Below the pieces are notes generated by a model. That model was not told the DNA's origin, searched no databases, and worked only from the letters and a program-made list of their open reading frames with translations. A program made the translations under genes and the position numbers. Positions 14,667-22,207 of a stretch of 27,809 bases of DNA are shown in pieces; position 1 is the first letter of the stretch, and the number at the start of each line of letters is the position of its first letter. Origin of the DNA: Ruminococcus sp. UBA1780 (lineage in GTDB: Bacteria > Bacillota > Clostridia > Oscillospirales > Ruminococcaceae); contig DCGK01000076.1 in the NCBI GenBank assembly GCA_002315235.1, positions 1 to 27,809 of the forward strand, in the 5' to 3' direction.

Positions 14667-14703
14667 AAAAAATGCAGAGCACTCGTTTGCTCTGCATTTT
14701 TTT
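14667..14703. terminator. Bidirectional terminator between convergent genes
   Basis: AAAAAATGCAGAGC pairs perfectly with GCTCTGCATTTTTT (14-base stem, 8-base loop), with T runs on both strands. The stop codon of the leftward gene (14702-14704) overlaps its edge. Confidence 0.92.
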
Positions 14704-15361
14704 ATCTTCTGTTGTTCATTTTGTATTTCCAGTGTCTGATTTTGAGTTTAAGCATCTGTGTAAAATCTTCACCGAAGAAAATAAAGAAATTAATCAGTGA
14801 AAACAGAATTGCGATTTTTCCGGCAAATCCCGAAAGGATGAAGGAAAGTGTAAGAAATACAGCATCAAGTATTGCAATGTATTTTATTTTTACCGGAATA
14901 ATAAAGAAGAGCAGAATCCGGAAATCAGGTGCAATAACTGCAAATGCAAGGAACATTGTGAGAATCATGTAGCTGTTTTCACTTGACCCGGTAATAAATC
15001 CTGCGATTACGGCGCCTGCTATTGCGCAGCAGAGATAAAGATTAAATCTGAAGGTACCCCACTGGGATTCCAGTACCTGTCCGATCATCCAGTAAAAGTA
15101 GAGCACGAATATCATAAAGAACGGAGATCTTGTCATCGGTTCAAACACAAATGAGAGCACTCTCCATATCTGTCCGTGCACTATAGCGTCACGTGAAAAC
15201 GTGATAAGCGGAGTCAGCGGCATTTTCCCGGTAAGAGGGCAGATGAATGAATCCATGATCCAGACAATAACCATACCTGTGATGATAATGTTCATCATTC
15301 CCGGAACAGCGCAGCGGCCGAATTTTCTTTCGAGTTTGTTAAGCCATTTCTGTGTATGCAT
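14702..15361 (-). CDS. Rhomboid-like membrane protein lacking the catalytic dyad (219 aa)
   Basis: Start is ATG 15361 after AGAAAGAAG; a longer frame to 15445 would be translated through a strong inverted repeat and has no ribosome site. About six membrane segments. GQIWRVLSFVFEP (63-75) and the YWMIGQVLESQWGTFRFNLYL stretch (about 90-110) are the conserved loop and membrane-2 region of rhomboids. The usual GxSG catalytic serine motif is replaced by GSSENSYMILTMFLAF (125-140), and there is no histidine in the last membrane segments, so proteolysis is unlikely. Length is short for a rhomboid. Third gene of the tmcAL-HAD-rhomboid run, ending at the bidirectional terminator. Confidence 0.78.
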   Translation of the reverse strand: MHTQKWLNKLERKFGRCAVPGMMNIIITGMVIVWIMDSFICPLTGKMPLTPLITFSRDAIVHGQIWRVLSFVFEPMTRSPFFMIFVLYFYWMIGQVLESQWGTFRFNLYLCCAIAGAVIAGFITGSSENSYMILTMFLAFAVIAPDFRILLFFIIPVKIKYIAILDAVFLTLSFILSGFAGKIAILFSLINFFIFFGEDFTQMLKLKIRHWKYKMNNRR

Positions 15362-15381
15362 ATATTTACTTCTTTCTGCTG

Positions 15382-15420
15382 TTACAGTGAACGTCAGAAT
15401 AAATCTGACGCTCACTGTAA
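15382..15420. repeat. 39-base near-perfect inverted repeat
   Basis: TTACAGTGA-A-CGTCAG pairs with CTGACG-C-TCACTGTAA around AATAAAT, with one mismatch. It lies between the HAD and rhomboid-like genes, upstream of the latter's ribosome site, and has no T run. It belongs to the GTGAACG motif group of this window. Confidence 0.7.
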
Positions 15421-15440
15421 TTATTTTATTAATACTGCCC

Positions 15441-15454
15441 TGCACGTACGTGCA
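15441..15454. repeat. 14-base perfect palindrome
   Basis: TGCACGTACGTGCA, between the HAD and rhomboid-like genes. It could be a binding site for a dimeric regulator. Confidence 0.45.
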
Positions 15455-15477
15455 TATCTGATAATAGTAAACGCAGT

Positions 15478-16134
15478 TTATTTATTGTGTTTACTGTAAA
15501 CAAATTCAGCAAATTCGTTCATGTCTGATACTGCAAGGTCTGCAGCTTTTCTGGCTTCCTCACGGTCTGCGGATACAGCATCGTAGAAGGCCACGGTGAA
15601 AAATCCTGAATCACGGGCGGCTTCTATGCAGTGAACGGAATCATCCACAACTGCGGTTTCTGAAGCTTCAGTTCCCAGCAGACTGCAGACCGCAGGGAAA
15701 AATGCGGGATCATCTTTTTTTATACCGTTTTCAGCGCATGTATAGATGAATTTAAACCGGTCATATATACCGAAACGCTTAAGAATAACATCGGTCAGTG
15801 AGCGGTAGTTAGCTGTGGCAAGACAGTACGGAATACCGAGACTGTCAAGTATGTCAAGCGTTTCAGTAACATTTTTCTTCAGAGGTATTGCAGAGGCATA
15901 CTCTTCGTATACAAGCTCCTCGACGCGTCTGGTGATTTCCTCATGGGTCATTCTGACTCCAAGGTCGATAAAGTACTGGGCTGCCTCTCTCATGCTCAGC
16001 TTTTTCATAATATCTGAAACGCCCGGCGGCGGTTCAATTCCGTTTTCGAGAAGAAATCTTCTGTCAGCATCTGACCAGCTCTGCATTGAGTCAATCAGAG
16101 TGCCGTCCATGTCGAATATTACGCCTTTAATCAT
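15478..16134 (-). CDS. HAD superfamily phosphatase, beta-phosphoglucomutase/phosphatase-like (218 aa)
   Basis: Cytoplasmic HAD-IA hydrolase. Motif I is DMDGT with nucleophile Asp8 and acid/base Asp10; motif II is the ATAN segment (about residue 108); motif III Lys is in GIKKDDPAFF; motif IV is VVDDS. The helical cap after motif I is of the small C1 type. The substrate, a small phosphorylated metabolite, cannot be told. Its ATG overlaps the stop codon of tmcAL (ATGA, 16131-16134), so the two are translationally coupled. Confidence 0.9.
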   Translation of the reverse strand: MIKGVIFDMDGTLIDSMQSWSDADRRFLLENGIEPPPGVSDIMKKLSMREAAQYFIDLGVRMTHEEITRRVEELVYEEYASAIPLKKNVTETLDILDSLGIPYCLATANYRSLTDVILKRFGIYDRFKFIYTCAENGIKKDDPAFFPAVCSLLGTEASETAVVDDSVHCIEAARDSGFFTVAFYDAVSADREEARKAADLAVSDMNEFAEFVYSKHNK

Positions 16135-17357
16135 GACAGGTTTGTGAGACTTTCAGACAGACTGTTTGTCAGAGTCTGAACGACATTTATCTTTGCAGTG
16201 TAATCTGTTCCAACCGGACCCGGAATGTCATATGCGAGATTGTATATGTCTGTTGAAAATGATTCGAGATCTGCAAGTCGTTTTGCAACTGCATTTATTT
16301 CGCTGAGTCTTGCAAGGGAAGTGGCGAGAGGAAGACGGGATTTTTCCTTGGCGATATGAAGAATATCAGTTCCTCTTTCGTTTACTGCAAGAATGCGTCC
16401 GTAAACAGGAGGTGTTTTCAGGTCGTCATTTGTAATGCCGAGAAGAGAACAGAGAAGTATTCTTCTGAGTCTGGACATTGTGTATCTTTTGGTTTTAATC
16501 TGTTCGAGCATTTCCTGAACAGTTGAAGCCGAACGTGCTTCGTAGATTCTGTGCTCAAGTCCCTGACCGACATCAGGTACATCTCTGAGCTGTGCCGGTG
16601 AAGATGTTCTTATGTGATACATAAGTGCTTTTTCAAGGTTTTCGATGGAAGCACTCTTTCCTGATGCAACTGCTTCCGAAAGAATGTCGTACATTGTTTC
16701 CGGCATGAGGTCGGAGTAGTTGATTTCCTTGACGTTCTGTCTGATGAACGATGCACTTGCAAAGTTTTCCTTTATATTCATATCGTCGTGGTCAGTATGC
16801 TTTCGCTTTACCGTAAACGGTTTGATTCTGGAGTTCAGATACGAGATAGCCTTGATGTATTCTATAGCCAGCACGTTATTTGGCGTATTCAGAATTTCGC
16901 TTGTTTCTTTGCCGTATTTCTGTTCAACAAGCTGGTTCAGTGCAGAAGGGAATGATGCTCCGTTATCCAGCATCAGCTTCAGTTCAAGTGAGTCTGCACA
17001 TGTGATTGTGGCATGTGCTGCTTCAATCAGCATTTCAATGTCTCCGCACTCACTTCCGAAAGAAAGCTCATCAATGCATCCCATTGAATTCAGAATATAC
17101 AGGGCGGACCTTGCAAAGCCTTCTGCGCTTGAAAGAACATACGGTACAGGGAGCTCTATTACGAGATCGACTCCGTTCTGTACTGCTGCTCTTGCTCTTT
17201 CGAACTTGTCCATAATTGCAACATCACCGCGCTGAACAAAATTTCCGCTCATTACAGCTACGATGTGGGTTGCGCCGTTTTCCCTGGTTTTAGCGATTTG
17301 ATATTTGTGTCCGTTGTGAAAAGGATTGTATTCGCAAACAATACCTGCAACCTTCAT
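16131..17357 (-). CDS. tmcAL: tRNA(Met) cytidine acetate ligase (408 aa)
   Basis: TmcAL (formerly YlbM/DUF795) uses acetate and ATP to make N4-acetylcytidine at the wobble position of elongator tRNA(Met). The N-terminal nucleotidyltransferase fold is clear: MKVAGIVCEYNPFHNGH carries the HxGH motif (His14, His17), followed by AVMSGNFVQRGDVAIMDKFERA with the family's SGNFVQRG signature. LPVPYVLSSAEGFA and the C-terminal RLRRILLCSLLGI helix are also typical. Length matches the family. Start follows GGAGG by 9 bases. First gene of the operon tmcAL-HAD-rhomboid-like, with a promoter at 17395-17423. Confidence 0.93.
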   Translation of the reverse strand: MKVAGIVCEYNPFHNGHKYQIAKTRENGATHIVAVMSGNFVQRGDVAIMDKFERARAAVQNGVDLVIELPVPYVLSSAEGFARSALYILNSMGCIDELSFGSECGDIEMLIEAAHATITCADSLELKLMLDNGASFPSALNQLVEQKYGKETSEILNTPNNVLAIEYIKAISYLNSRIKPFTVKRKHTDHDDMNIKENFASASFIRQNVKEINYSDLMPETMYDILSEAVASGKSASIENLEKALMYHIRTSSPAQLRDVPDVGQGLEHRIYEARSASTVQEMLEQIKTKRYTMSRLRRILLCSLLGITNDDLKTPPVYGRILAVNERGTDILHIAKEKSRLPLATSLARLSEINAVAKRLADLESFSTDIYNLAYDIPGPVGTDYTAKINVVQTLTNSLSESLTNLS

Positions 17358-17394
17358 CAGATCATCCTCCGGTCAAAAAAATACTTTACTTAAA

Positions 17395-17423
17395 ATTATA
17401 ACATAAAAAGAATTCTGTGTAAA
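17395..17423 (-). promoter_or_regulatory. Promoter of the tmcAL operon
   Basis: On the minus strand TTTACA (17418-17423), 17-base spacer, TATAAT (17395-17400). Confidence 0.75.
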
Positions 17424-17551
17424 TACATTTTTGCATGCTGGCAAATGTGGAAAATACGAAATCCGTGACCAGTTCTGATGCCTGAAACCATGTATTCGCT
17501 TAACGGGCTGAGGTGTTTTTTGTTTAAAAAGCTGATTTTCCCGAAAAGTAC

Positions 17552-17579
17552 TTGAAATTTCATATAAAAGGTATATAAT
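17552..17579 (+). promoter_or_regulatory. Promoter of ackA
   Basis: TTGAAA at 17552-17557, 16-base spacer, TATAAT at 17574-17579; leader of about 78 bases. Confidence 0.72.
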
Positions 17580-17663
17580 TAATTATTGGACTTTGATCTG
17601 AAATATGATGTTTATCACGTATTTTCAGTAAAAAATTTATACATTCTGAAAGGAACGAATACA

Positions 17664-18857
17664 ATGAAAATTTTAGTAATCAATGCCGGAAGCTCATCAC
17701 TTAAGTATCAGCTTATCGATATGACTGACGAATCAGTTATCGCAAAGGGAAACTGCGACAGAATCGGTATCGGCGGTCACATTTCACATAAAACATTTGA
17801 CGGAAGAACAGTTGATACTGACTGCAACTTTCCTACACATACAGAAGCTTTTGAAAAGCTTGTTGAAGTTCTCACAACAGGTGATGCTTCAGTAATCAAG
17901 TCAATGGACGAAATTTCAGCAGTTGGTCACAGAGTAGTACAGGGTGCTGAAGTATTCTCAAAGACATGTATCGCTACAGACGAAGTAATCGACCAGATCG
18001 ATGCTCTTTCAGAACTCGCTCCTGTTCACAATCATCCGCACGCACTTGCTCTCAGAGCATGTAAGAAGGTGCTTCCTGCAGATGTTAAGCAGGTTGTTGT
18101 ATTTGATACAGGCTTCCACCAGACAATGCCTAGAAAGGCATATATGTACGGCGTTCCTTACGAATGCTACAAGGATTTCCACGTTCGTAAGTACGGCTTC
18201 CACGGTACATCACACCGTTTCGTAACTGCAAAGCTCGCTGAAGCAATGGGCAAAAAGCCTGAGGAACTCAAGATTGTTTCATGCCACCTCGGTAACGGTT
18301 CTTCAATCACAGCTGTTGACGCAGGCAAGTCAGTTGACACAACAATGGGCTTCACACCGCTCGATGGTCTTATCATGGGTACAAGATGCGGTGCCATTGA
18401 TGCTTCAGCTGTAACATACCTCCAGACTAAGCTTGGTCTTTCACCTTCAGAAATGAGCGATTACCTCAACAAGAAGTCCGGATTCCTCGGTCTCTCAGGC
18501 GTTTCAAGCGATAACAGAGACATCCAGGCTGCTATTCTTGAAGGAAATGAAAGAGCAGCTATCACATCAGAAATGCTCACATACCAGATCAAGAAGTACA
18601 TTGGTTCATTCGCTGCTGCAATGAACGGTCTTGACGCAGTAATCTTCACAGGCGGTATCGGTGAAAACGCTCCTGAAGTCCGTGAAGGTGCATGTGAAGA
18701 CATGAGCTTCTTCGGAATCGAAATCGATAAGGAACTCAACAAGTGCAGAGGTGAACTTAAGAAGATTTCAACAGAAAATTCAAAGGTTCAGGTATGGGTT
18801 GTTCCTACAAACGAAGAACTTCTTATTGCAAGAGATACTCTTGAACTCGTTAAATAA
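17664..18857 (+). CDS. ackA: Acetate kinase (397 aa)
   Basis: Converts acetyl phosphate and ADP to acetate and ATP, the energy-yielding last step of acetate fermentation. All family signatures are present: VINAGSSSLKYQL at the N terminus (Asn7), VVFDTGFHQTMP, RKYGFHGTSHRFV, GTRCGAIDASAVTYL and the C-terminal FTGGIGENAPEVRE. Length is normal. The start is ATG 17664 with AAAGGAA 10 bases before it; upstream residues of the open frame are leader. Codon bias is strong, as expected for a central fermentation enzyme. It stands alone, without the pta gene that often precedes it. Confidence 0.97.
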   Translation: MKILVINAGSSSLKYQLIDMTDESVIAKGNCDRIGIGGHISHKTFDGRTVDTDCNFPTHTEAFEKLVEVLTTGDASVIKSMDEISAVGHRVVQGAEVFSKTCIATDEVIDQIDALSELAPVHNHPHALALRACKKVLPADVKQVVVFDTGFHQTMPRKAYMYGVPYECYKDFHVRKYGFHGTSHRFVTAKLAEAMGKKPEELKIVSCHLGNGSSITAVDAGKSVDTTMGFTPLDGLIMGTRCGAIDASAVTYLQTKLGLSPSEMSDYLNKKSGFLGLSGVSSDNRDIQAAILEGNERAAITSEMLTYQIKKYIGSFAAAMNGLDAVIFTGGIGENAPEVREGACEDMSFFGIEIDKELNKCRGELKKISTENSKVQVWVVPTNEELLIARDTLELVK

Positions 18858-18881
18858 TTTCAGGAAATACTGATTTACCGG

Positions 18882-18918
18882 GAGTCCGCGGATTTTTATG
18901 AATCTGCGGACTCTTTTT
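18882..18918 (+). terminator. Terminator of ackA
   Basis: GAGTCCGCGGAT pairs with ATCTGCGGACTC (12-base stem, one G-U), followed by five T. Confidence 0.92.
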
Positions 18919-19000
18919 GCGGGACCCTGCGGCTGTTCCGCCGGTCAGTACGGGTCCGCAGAACAGCAGGCAGATTATCGCTGATCTGCGAATTTTTGCA

Positions 19001-19029
19001 TTGCATATTTTGCTGGAATATAGTATAAT
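19001..19029 (+). promoter_or_regulatory. Promoter of the asnB operon
   Basis: TTGCAT at 19001-19006, 17-base spacer, TATAAT at 19024-19029. The inverted repeat 19030-19068 begins at the predicted start point. Confidence 0.72.
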
Positions 19030-19163
19030 TGTAGTGAACGTCAAATTCATTTTATTGCGTTTACTATATAACAACACAGCTTTTAAAAGCTGCAGTCACG
19101 GAGGGCGAAAACCTTTTGTTCTGCCGTGTAATTCAGAACACTGTTACCGGAGGCATTTTTTCT

Positions 19164-21059
19164 ATGTGCGGATATGTAGGATTCACTAACACAATTGACA
19201 GCGCAAACGTCGTTTTAAAAAAGATGATGGAGCGCATCAGACATCGCGGACCAGACGGAGAAGGACAGTATATTGATGACGGAATTGCACTCGGTCACAG
19301 AAGACTGAGTATTATTGATATAGACGCAGGCGCACAGCCTATGTACAACGAAGACGGCTCTCTTGTTATTGTATTTAACGGTGAGATATATAACTACCGT
19401 CAGTTAAGGGAAGATCTTGTTAAGGCAGGTCACACATTTGCCACTCAGTCAGACACTGAAGTACTTGTTCACGGATATGAGGAGTACGGCACAGACCTTC
19501 TTCCGAAACTCAGAGGAATGTTTTCGTTTGTAATCTGGAACAAGAAAACAAAGGAACTTTTCGGGGCAAGAGACTTTTTTGGAATCAAGCCTCTTTTCTA
19601 TGCGGAAATGAACGGTACATTCATGTTCGGTTCAGAAATAAAAAGCTTTCTTGAGCACCCGTCATTCAGAAAGGAACTCAACGAAACAGCTCTTGAAAAT
19701 TATCTGACATTTCAGTATTCACCGACTGACGAAACATTTTTCAGGGATGTATTCAGACTTCCTCCTGCACATTATTTCATAAAGGACAGCAGCGGTTTCA
19801 GATGCAAGCGTTACTGGGAAGTTAATTTTAATGCAGATGAAAAGCCTGAGCTTGATGAATGGGTAAACAGAATTTCAGACACAATGCATGATTCCGTAGA
19901 GGCTCACAAGATAAGTGACGTTGAGGTAGGAAGCTTCCTTTCAAGCGGCGTTGACTCCAGCTATGTTGCTGCCATTGCAAATGTTGACAAGACATTTACG
20001 GTTGGCTTCGGAACGGACGAAAGATATAACGAGATCGGCTGGGCTAAGGAATTTTCAAAGGCGATAGGCAAGGAAAATACCAGCAAGGTTATTTCACCTG
20101 AGGAATACTGGGAAATACTCCCTAAGATTCAGTATCATATGGATGAACCGCTTGCTGACCCGTCAGCTGTTGCACTCTACTTCGTGTGCAGTATTGCCTC
20201 TGAAAAGCTCAAGGTTGTTCTCTCAGGCGAAGGTGCTGATGAGATATTCGGAGGCTACAATGTTTACAGCGAGCCCGGCGGAACAATTTATGACAGGGTA
20301 CCTATGGGTATCAGAAGGCAGGTCGGAAAACTCTGCAGCAAGCTTCCTGCAAGACGCGGACTTAACTTCTTTATCCGAAAAGGAAAAACTCTTGAAGAGA
20401 GATTTATCGGCAACGCATATATGTTCACACCTGCCGAGAGAAAGGCTCTTCTTAAGATAAAAACAGATGCACCTCATCCTTCCGCAGTTACTGCGCCGTT
20501 CTATGCGCAGGTAAAGGGCAAGGATGATGTGACAAAAATGCAGTATCTTGACCTTCATATGTGGATGGCAGGGGACATTCTCCTCAAGGCAGACCGTATG
20601 AGCATGGCTAATTCGCTTGAGCTCAGAGTTCCGTTCCTTGACAGGGAGGTAATGGCTCTTGCGGAAAGAATTCCGACAAGATACCGAGTTACAAGAAAAG
20701 AAATCACCGACGAAAAAACAAAATACATAACCAAGTATGCAATGAGAAAGGCAGCCAGAAAGGATACTCCTCCTCAGACTGCCAGGACTGCTGCAAAGAA
20801 AAAGCTTGGTTTTCCTGTACCAATCAGAGTATGGCTCCGTGAGGAAAAATATTATACTGTAGTTAAGGAAAAATTCACTTCCGGAATCTCAGAAAAATAT
20901 TTCAACACGGCAGAGCTTGTAAAGCTTCTTGATGACCACAGAAACAAGGTTCGTGACAACAGCAGAAAAATCTGGACAGTATTCACATTCCTTGTATGGT
21001 ATGATGTTTATTTCGGAAGTGACAGCAAATTTGTAGACAACGGAACAGCTGTTCTGTAA
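19164..21059 (+). CDS. asnB: Asparagine synthase, glutamine-hydrolysing (631 aa)
   Basis: Makes asparagine from aspartate, glutamine and ATP. The start must be ATG 19164 (GGAGG 13 bases upstream) because the class II amidotransferase nucleophile is Cys2: MCGYVGF. The glutaminase domain spans residues 1-210 (RHRGPDGEG, GHRRLSIID, FNGEIYNY). The synthetase domain follows with the ATP-pyrophosphatase loop SSGVDSS (260-266), GEGADEIFGGY and LRVPFLDRE. Length of about 630 is that of the longer Firmicute AsnB form. No terminator separates it from pyrB, 27 bases on, so the two are probably one operon. Confidence 0.95.
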   Translation: MCGYVGFTNTIDSANVVLKKMMERIRHRGPDGEGQYIDDGIALGHRRLSIIDIDAGAQPMYNEDGSLVIVFNGEIYNYRQLREDLVKAGHTFATQSDTEVLVHGYEEYGTDLLPKLRGMFSFVIWNKKTKELFGARDFFGIKPLFYAEMNGTFMFGSEIKSFLEHPSFRKELNETALENYLTFQYSPTDETFFRDVFRLPPAHYFIKDSSGFRCKRYWEVNFNADEKPELDEWVNRISDTMHDSVEAHKISDVEVGSFLSSGVDSSYVAAIANVDKTFTVGFGTDERYNEIGWAKEFSKAIGKENTSKVISPEEYWEILPKIQYHMDEPLADPSAVALYFVCSIASEKLKVVLSGEGADEIFGGYNVYSEPGGTIYDRVPMGIRRQVGKLCSKLPARRGLNFFIRKGKTLEERFIGNAYMFTPAERKALLKIKTDAPHPSAVTAPFYAQVKGKDDVTKMQYLDLHMWMAGDILLKADRMSMANSLELRVPFLDREVMALAERIPTRYRVTRKEITDEKTKYITKYAMRKAARKDTPPQTARTAAKKKLGFPVPIRVWLREEKYYTVVKEKFTSGISEKYFNTAELVKLLDDHRNKVRDNSRKIWTVFTFLVWYDVYFGSDSKFVDNGTAVL

Positions 21060-21086
21060 TTTATATATTTTTAAGGAGAAAAGAAT

Positions 21087-22163
21087 ATGCAGCATTTAAT
21101 TGATCTTGATGATTATCCTGTTTCATGGTGGAACAGAGTTATAGCACTTGGTAAGGATATTTACACAAATCCGGGAAGATACAAGGGTGCATGCAGCGGA
21201 AAAGTAATGGGTACTCTTTTCTATGAACCTTCAACAAGAACACAGATGTCATTCCAGACAGCTATGCTCAGACTTGGCGGCTCACTCATCGGCTTTGACA
21301 ATCCTGCTACTTCATCAGTATCAAAGGGTGAAAACCTCAAGGACACAACAAAGATTGTAAGCGGTTATTCAGACGTTCTCGTAATCCGTCATCCGCTTGA
21401 GGGTGCTGCAAAGGCTGCTGCTCTTACAGCAGAATGCCCGGTAATCAACGCTGGTGACGGCGGACATCTTCATCCGACACAGACCCTTACAGATATGCTC
21501 ACCCTTACAATGGAAAAGGGCAGAATCGACAATCTTGTAATCGGTATGTGCGGTGACCTTCTTAACGGAAGAACAGTTCACTCACTCTGCAAAGCTCTTT
21601 CATGCTATCCTGACAACGAGTTTATATTTATTTCAACTCCTGAGCTTATGGTTCCTCAGTATGTAAAGGATATTCTTGACTCACACGGCTGCAAATACAG
21701 AGAGGTGTCATCTCTTGAGGAAACTATTCCTGAGCTTGATGTTCTCTATATGACAAGAATCCAGTCGGAAAGATTTGCATCAAAGGAAGAATACGAAGCA
21801 CAGAAGAACGTGTATGTTCTTGACAGAAAGAAGCTTAATCTCGGAAAGAGCGACCTGGTTGTTCTTCATCCGCTTCCGAGAGTTGATGAAATTACAATGG
21901 ACGTTGACGATGACAGCCGTGCAATGTACTTCAAACAGACAAAGTACGGTATGTATGTTCGTATGGCTCTTGTTCTCACAATGATTGAGAGCGTTGGGAA
22001 CAATGAAACTGTACAGCTTCTTAAGGGCTCAGTTCTTAAGGATGCTAAGTGTACAAATCCTAAATGTATCACTCATCCTGAGTATTATCTGCCAAAGAGC
22101 TTTATTAAGTCAGGTGATATTGCTGAGTGTGAATACTGCGACGAAAGAATTCTTCTTAAATAA
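21087..22163 (+). CDS. pyrB: Aspartate carbamoyltransferase fused to a PyrI-like zinc domain (358 aa)
   Basis: Catalyses carbamoyl phosphate plus aspartate to carbamoyl aspartate, the committed step of pyrimidine synthesis. Residues 1-308 are the catalytic chain: carbamoyl-phosphate loop EPSTRTQMSF (Ser49-Thr50-Arg51-Thr52), GDGGHLHPTQTLTD, and the aspartate-domain HPLPRVDEI. Residues 318-358 are extra and read like the zinc-binding end of the regulatory chain PyrI: Cys322-x4-Cys327, then Cys348-x2-Cys351, with an ITHPEYYLP-type segment between, compared with Cx4C...Cx2C in E. coli PyrI. The nucleotide-binding allosteric domain of PyrI is not present in the fusion. AAGGAG precedes the ATG. 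Placed between asnB and a secreted protein gene. Confidence 0.92.
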   Translation: MQHLIDLDDYPVSWWNRVIALGKDIYTNPGRYKGACSGKVMGTLFYEPSTRTQMSFQTAMLRLGGSLIGFDNPATSSVSKGENLKDTTKIVSGYSDVLVIRHPLEGAAKAAALTAECPVINAGDGGHLHPTQTLTDMLTLTMEKGRIDNLVIGMCGDLLNGRTVHSLCKALSCYPDNEFIFISTPELMVPQYVKDILDSHGCKYREVSSLEETIPELDVLYMTRIQSERFASKEEYEAQKNVYVLDRKKLNLGKSDLVVLHPLPRVDEITMDVDDDSRAMYFKQTKYGMYVRMALVLTMIESVGNNETVQLLKGSVLKDAKCTNPKCITHPEYYLPKSFIKSGDIAECEYCDERILLK

Positions 22164-22207
22164 TCAGCAGGGTAACATTTTACCTAAGGAAATACAGGGG
22201 GATATTT

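Larger units (their letters stand above)
17358..17663. other. Divergent intergenic region tmcAL / ackA
   Basis: Holds the tmcAL promoter, the ackA promoter, and between them a small ATTT-GC / GC-AAAT hairpin near 17427-17447. An in-frame extension of ackA to 17586 exists but has no ribosome site. Nothing else recognised. Confidence 0.6.
18858..19163. other. Intergenic region and structured leader of asnB
   Basis: Contains the ackA terminator (18882-18918), a second hairpin GCAGAT/ATCTGC at 18970-18989 followed by a short T run, the asnB promoter, and a leader of about 125 bases. The leader carries a GTGAACG/CGTTTAC inverted repeat (19030-19068), a perfect 16-base palindrome CAGCTTTTAAAAGCTG (19077-19092) and a CACGG/CCGTG stem (19097-19128). 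No T-box or glutamine-riboswitch signature was recognised. Confidence 0.6.

Noticed and set aside
17586..17663. 26-residue N-terminal extension of acetate kinase
   Set aside because: The family starts at MKILVINAGSSSLKY; the upstream part begins just after the promoter -10 and lacks a ribosome site.
19030..19163. T-box or glutamine riboswitch in the asnB leader
   Set aside because: No T-box sequence (GGGTGGNACCGCG type) and no recognisable glutamine-aptamer core; only simple inverted repeats are visible.
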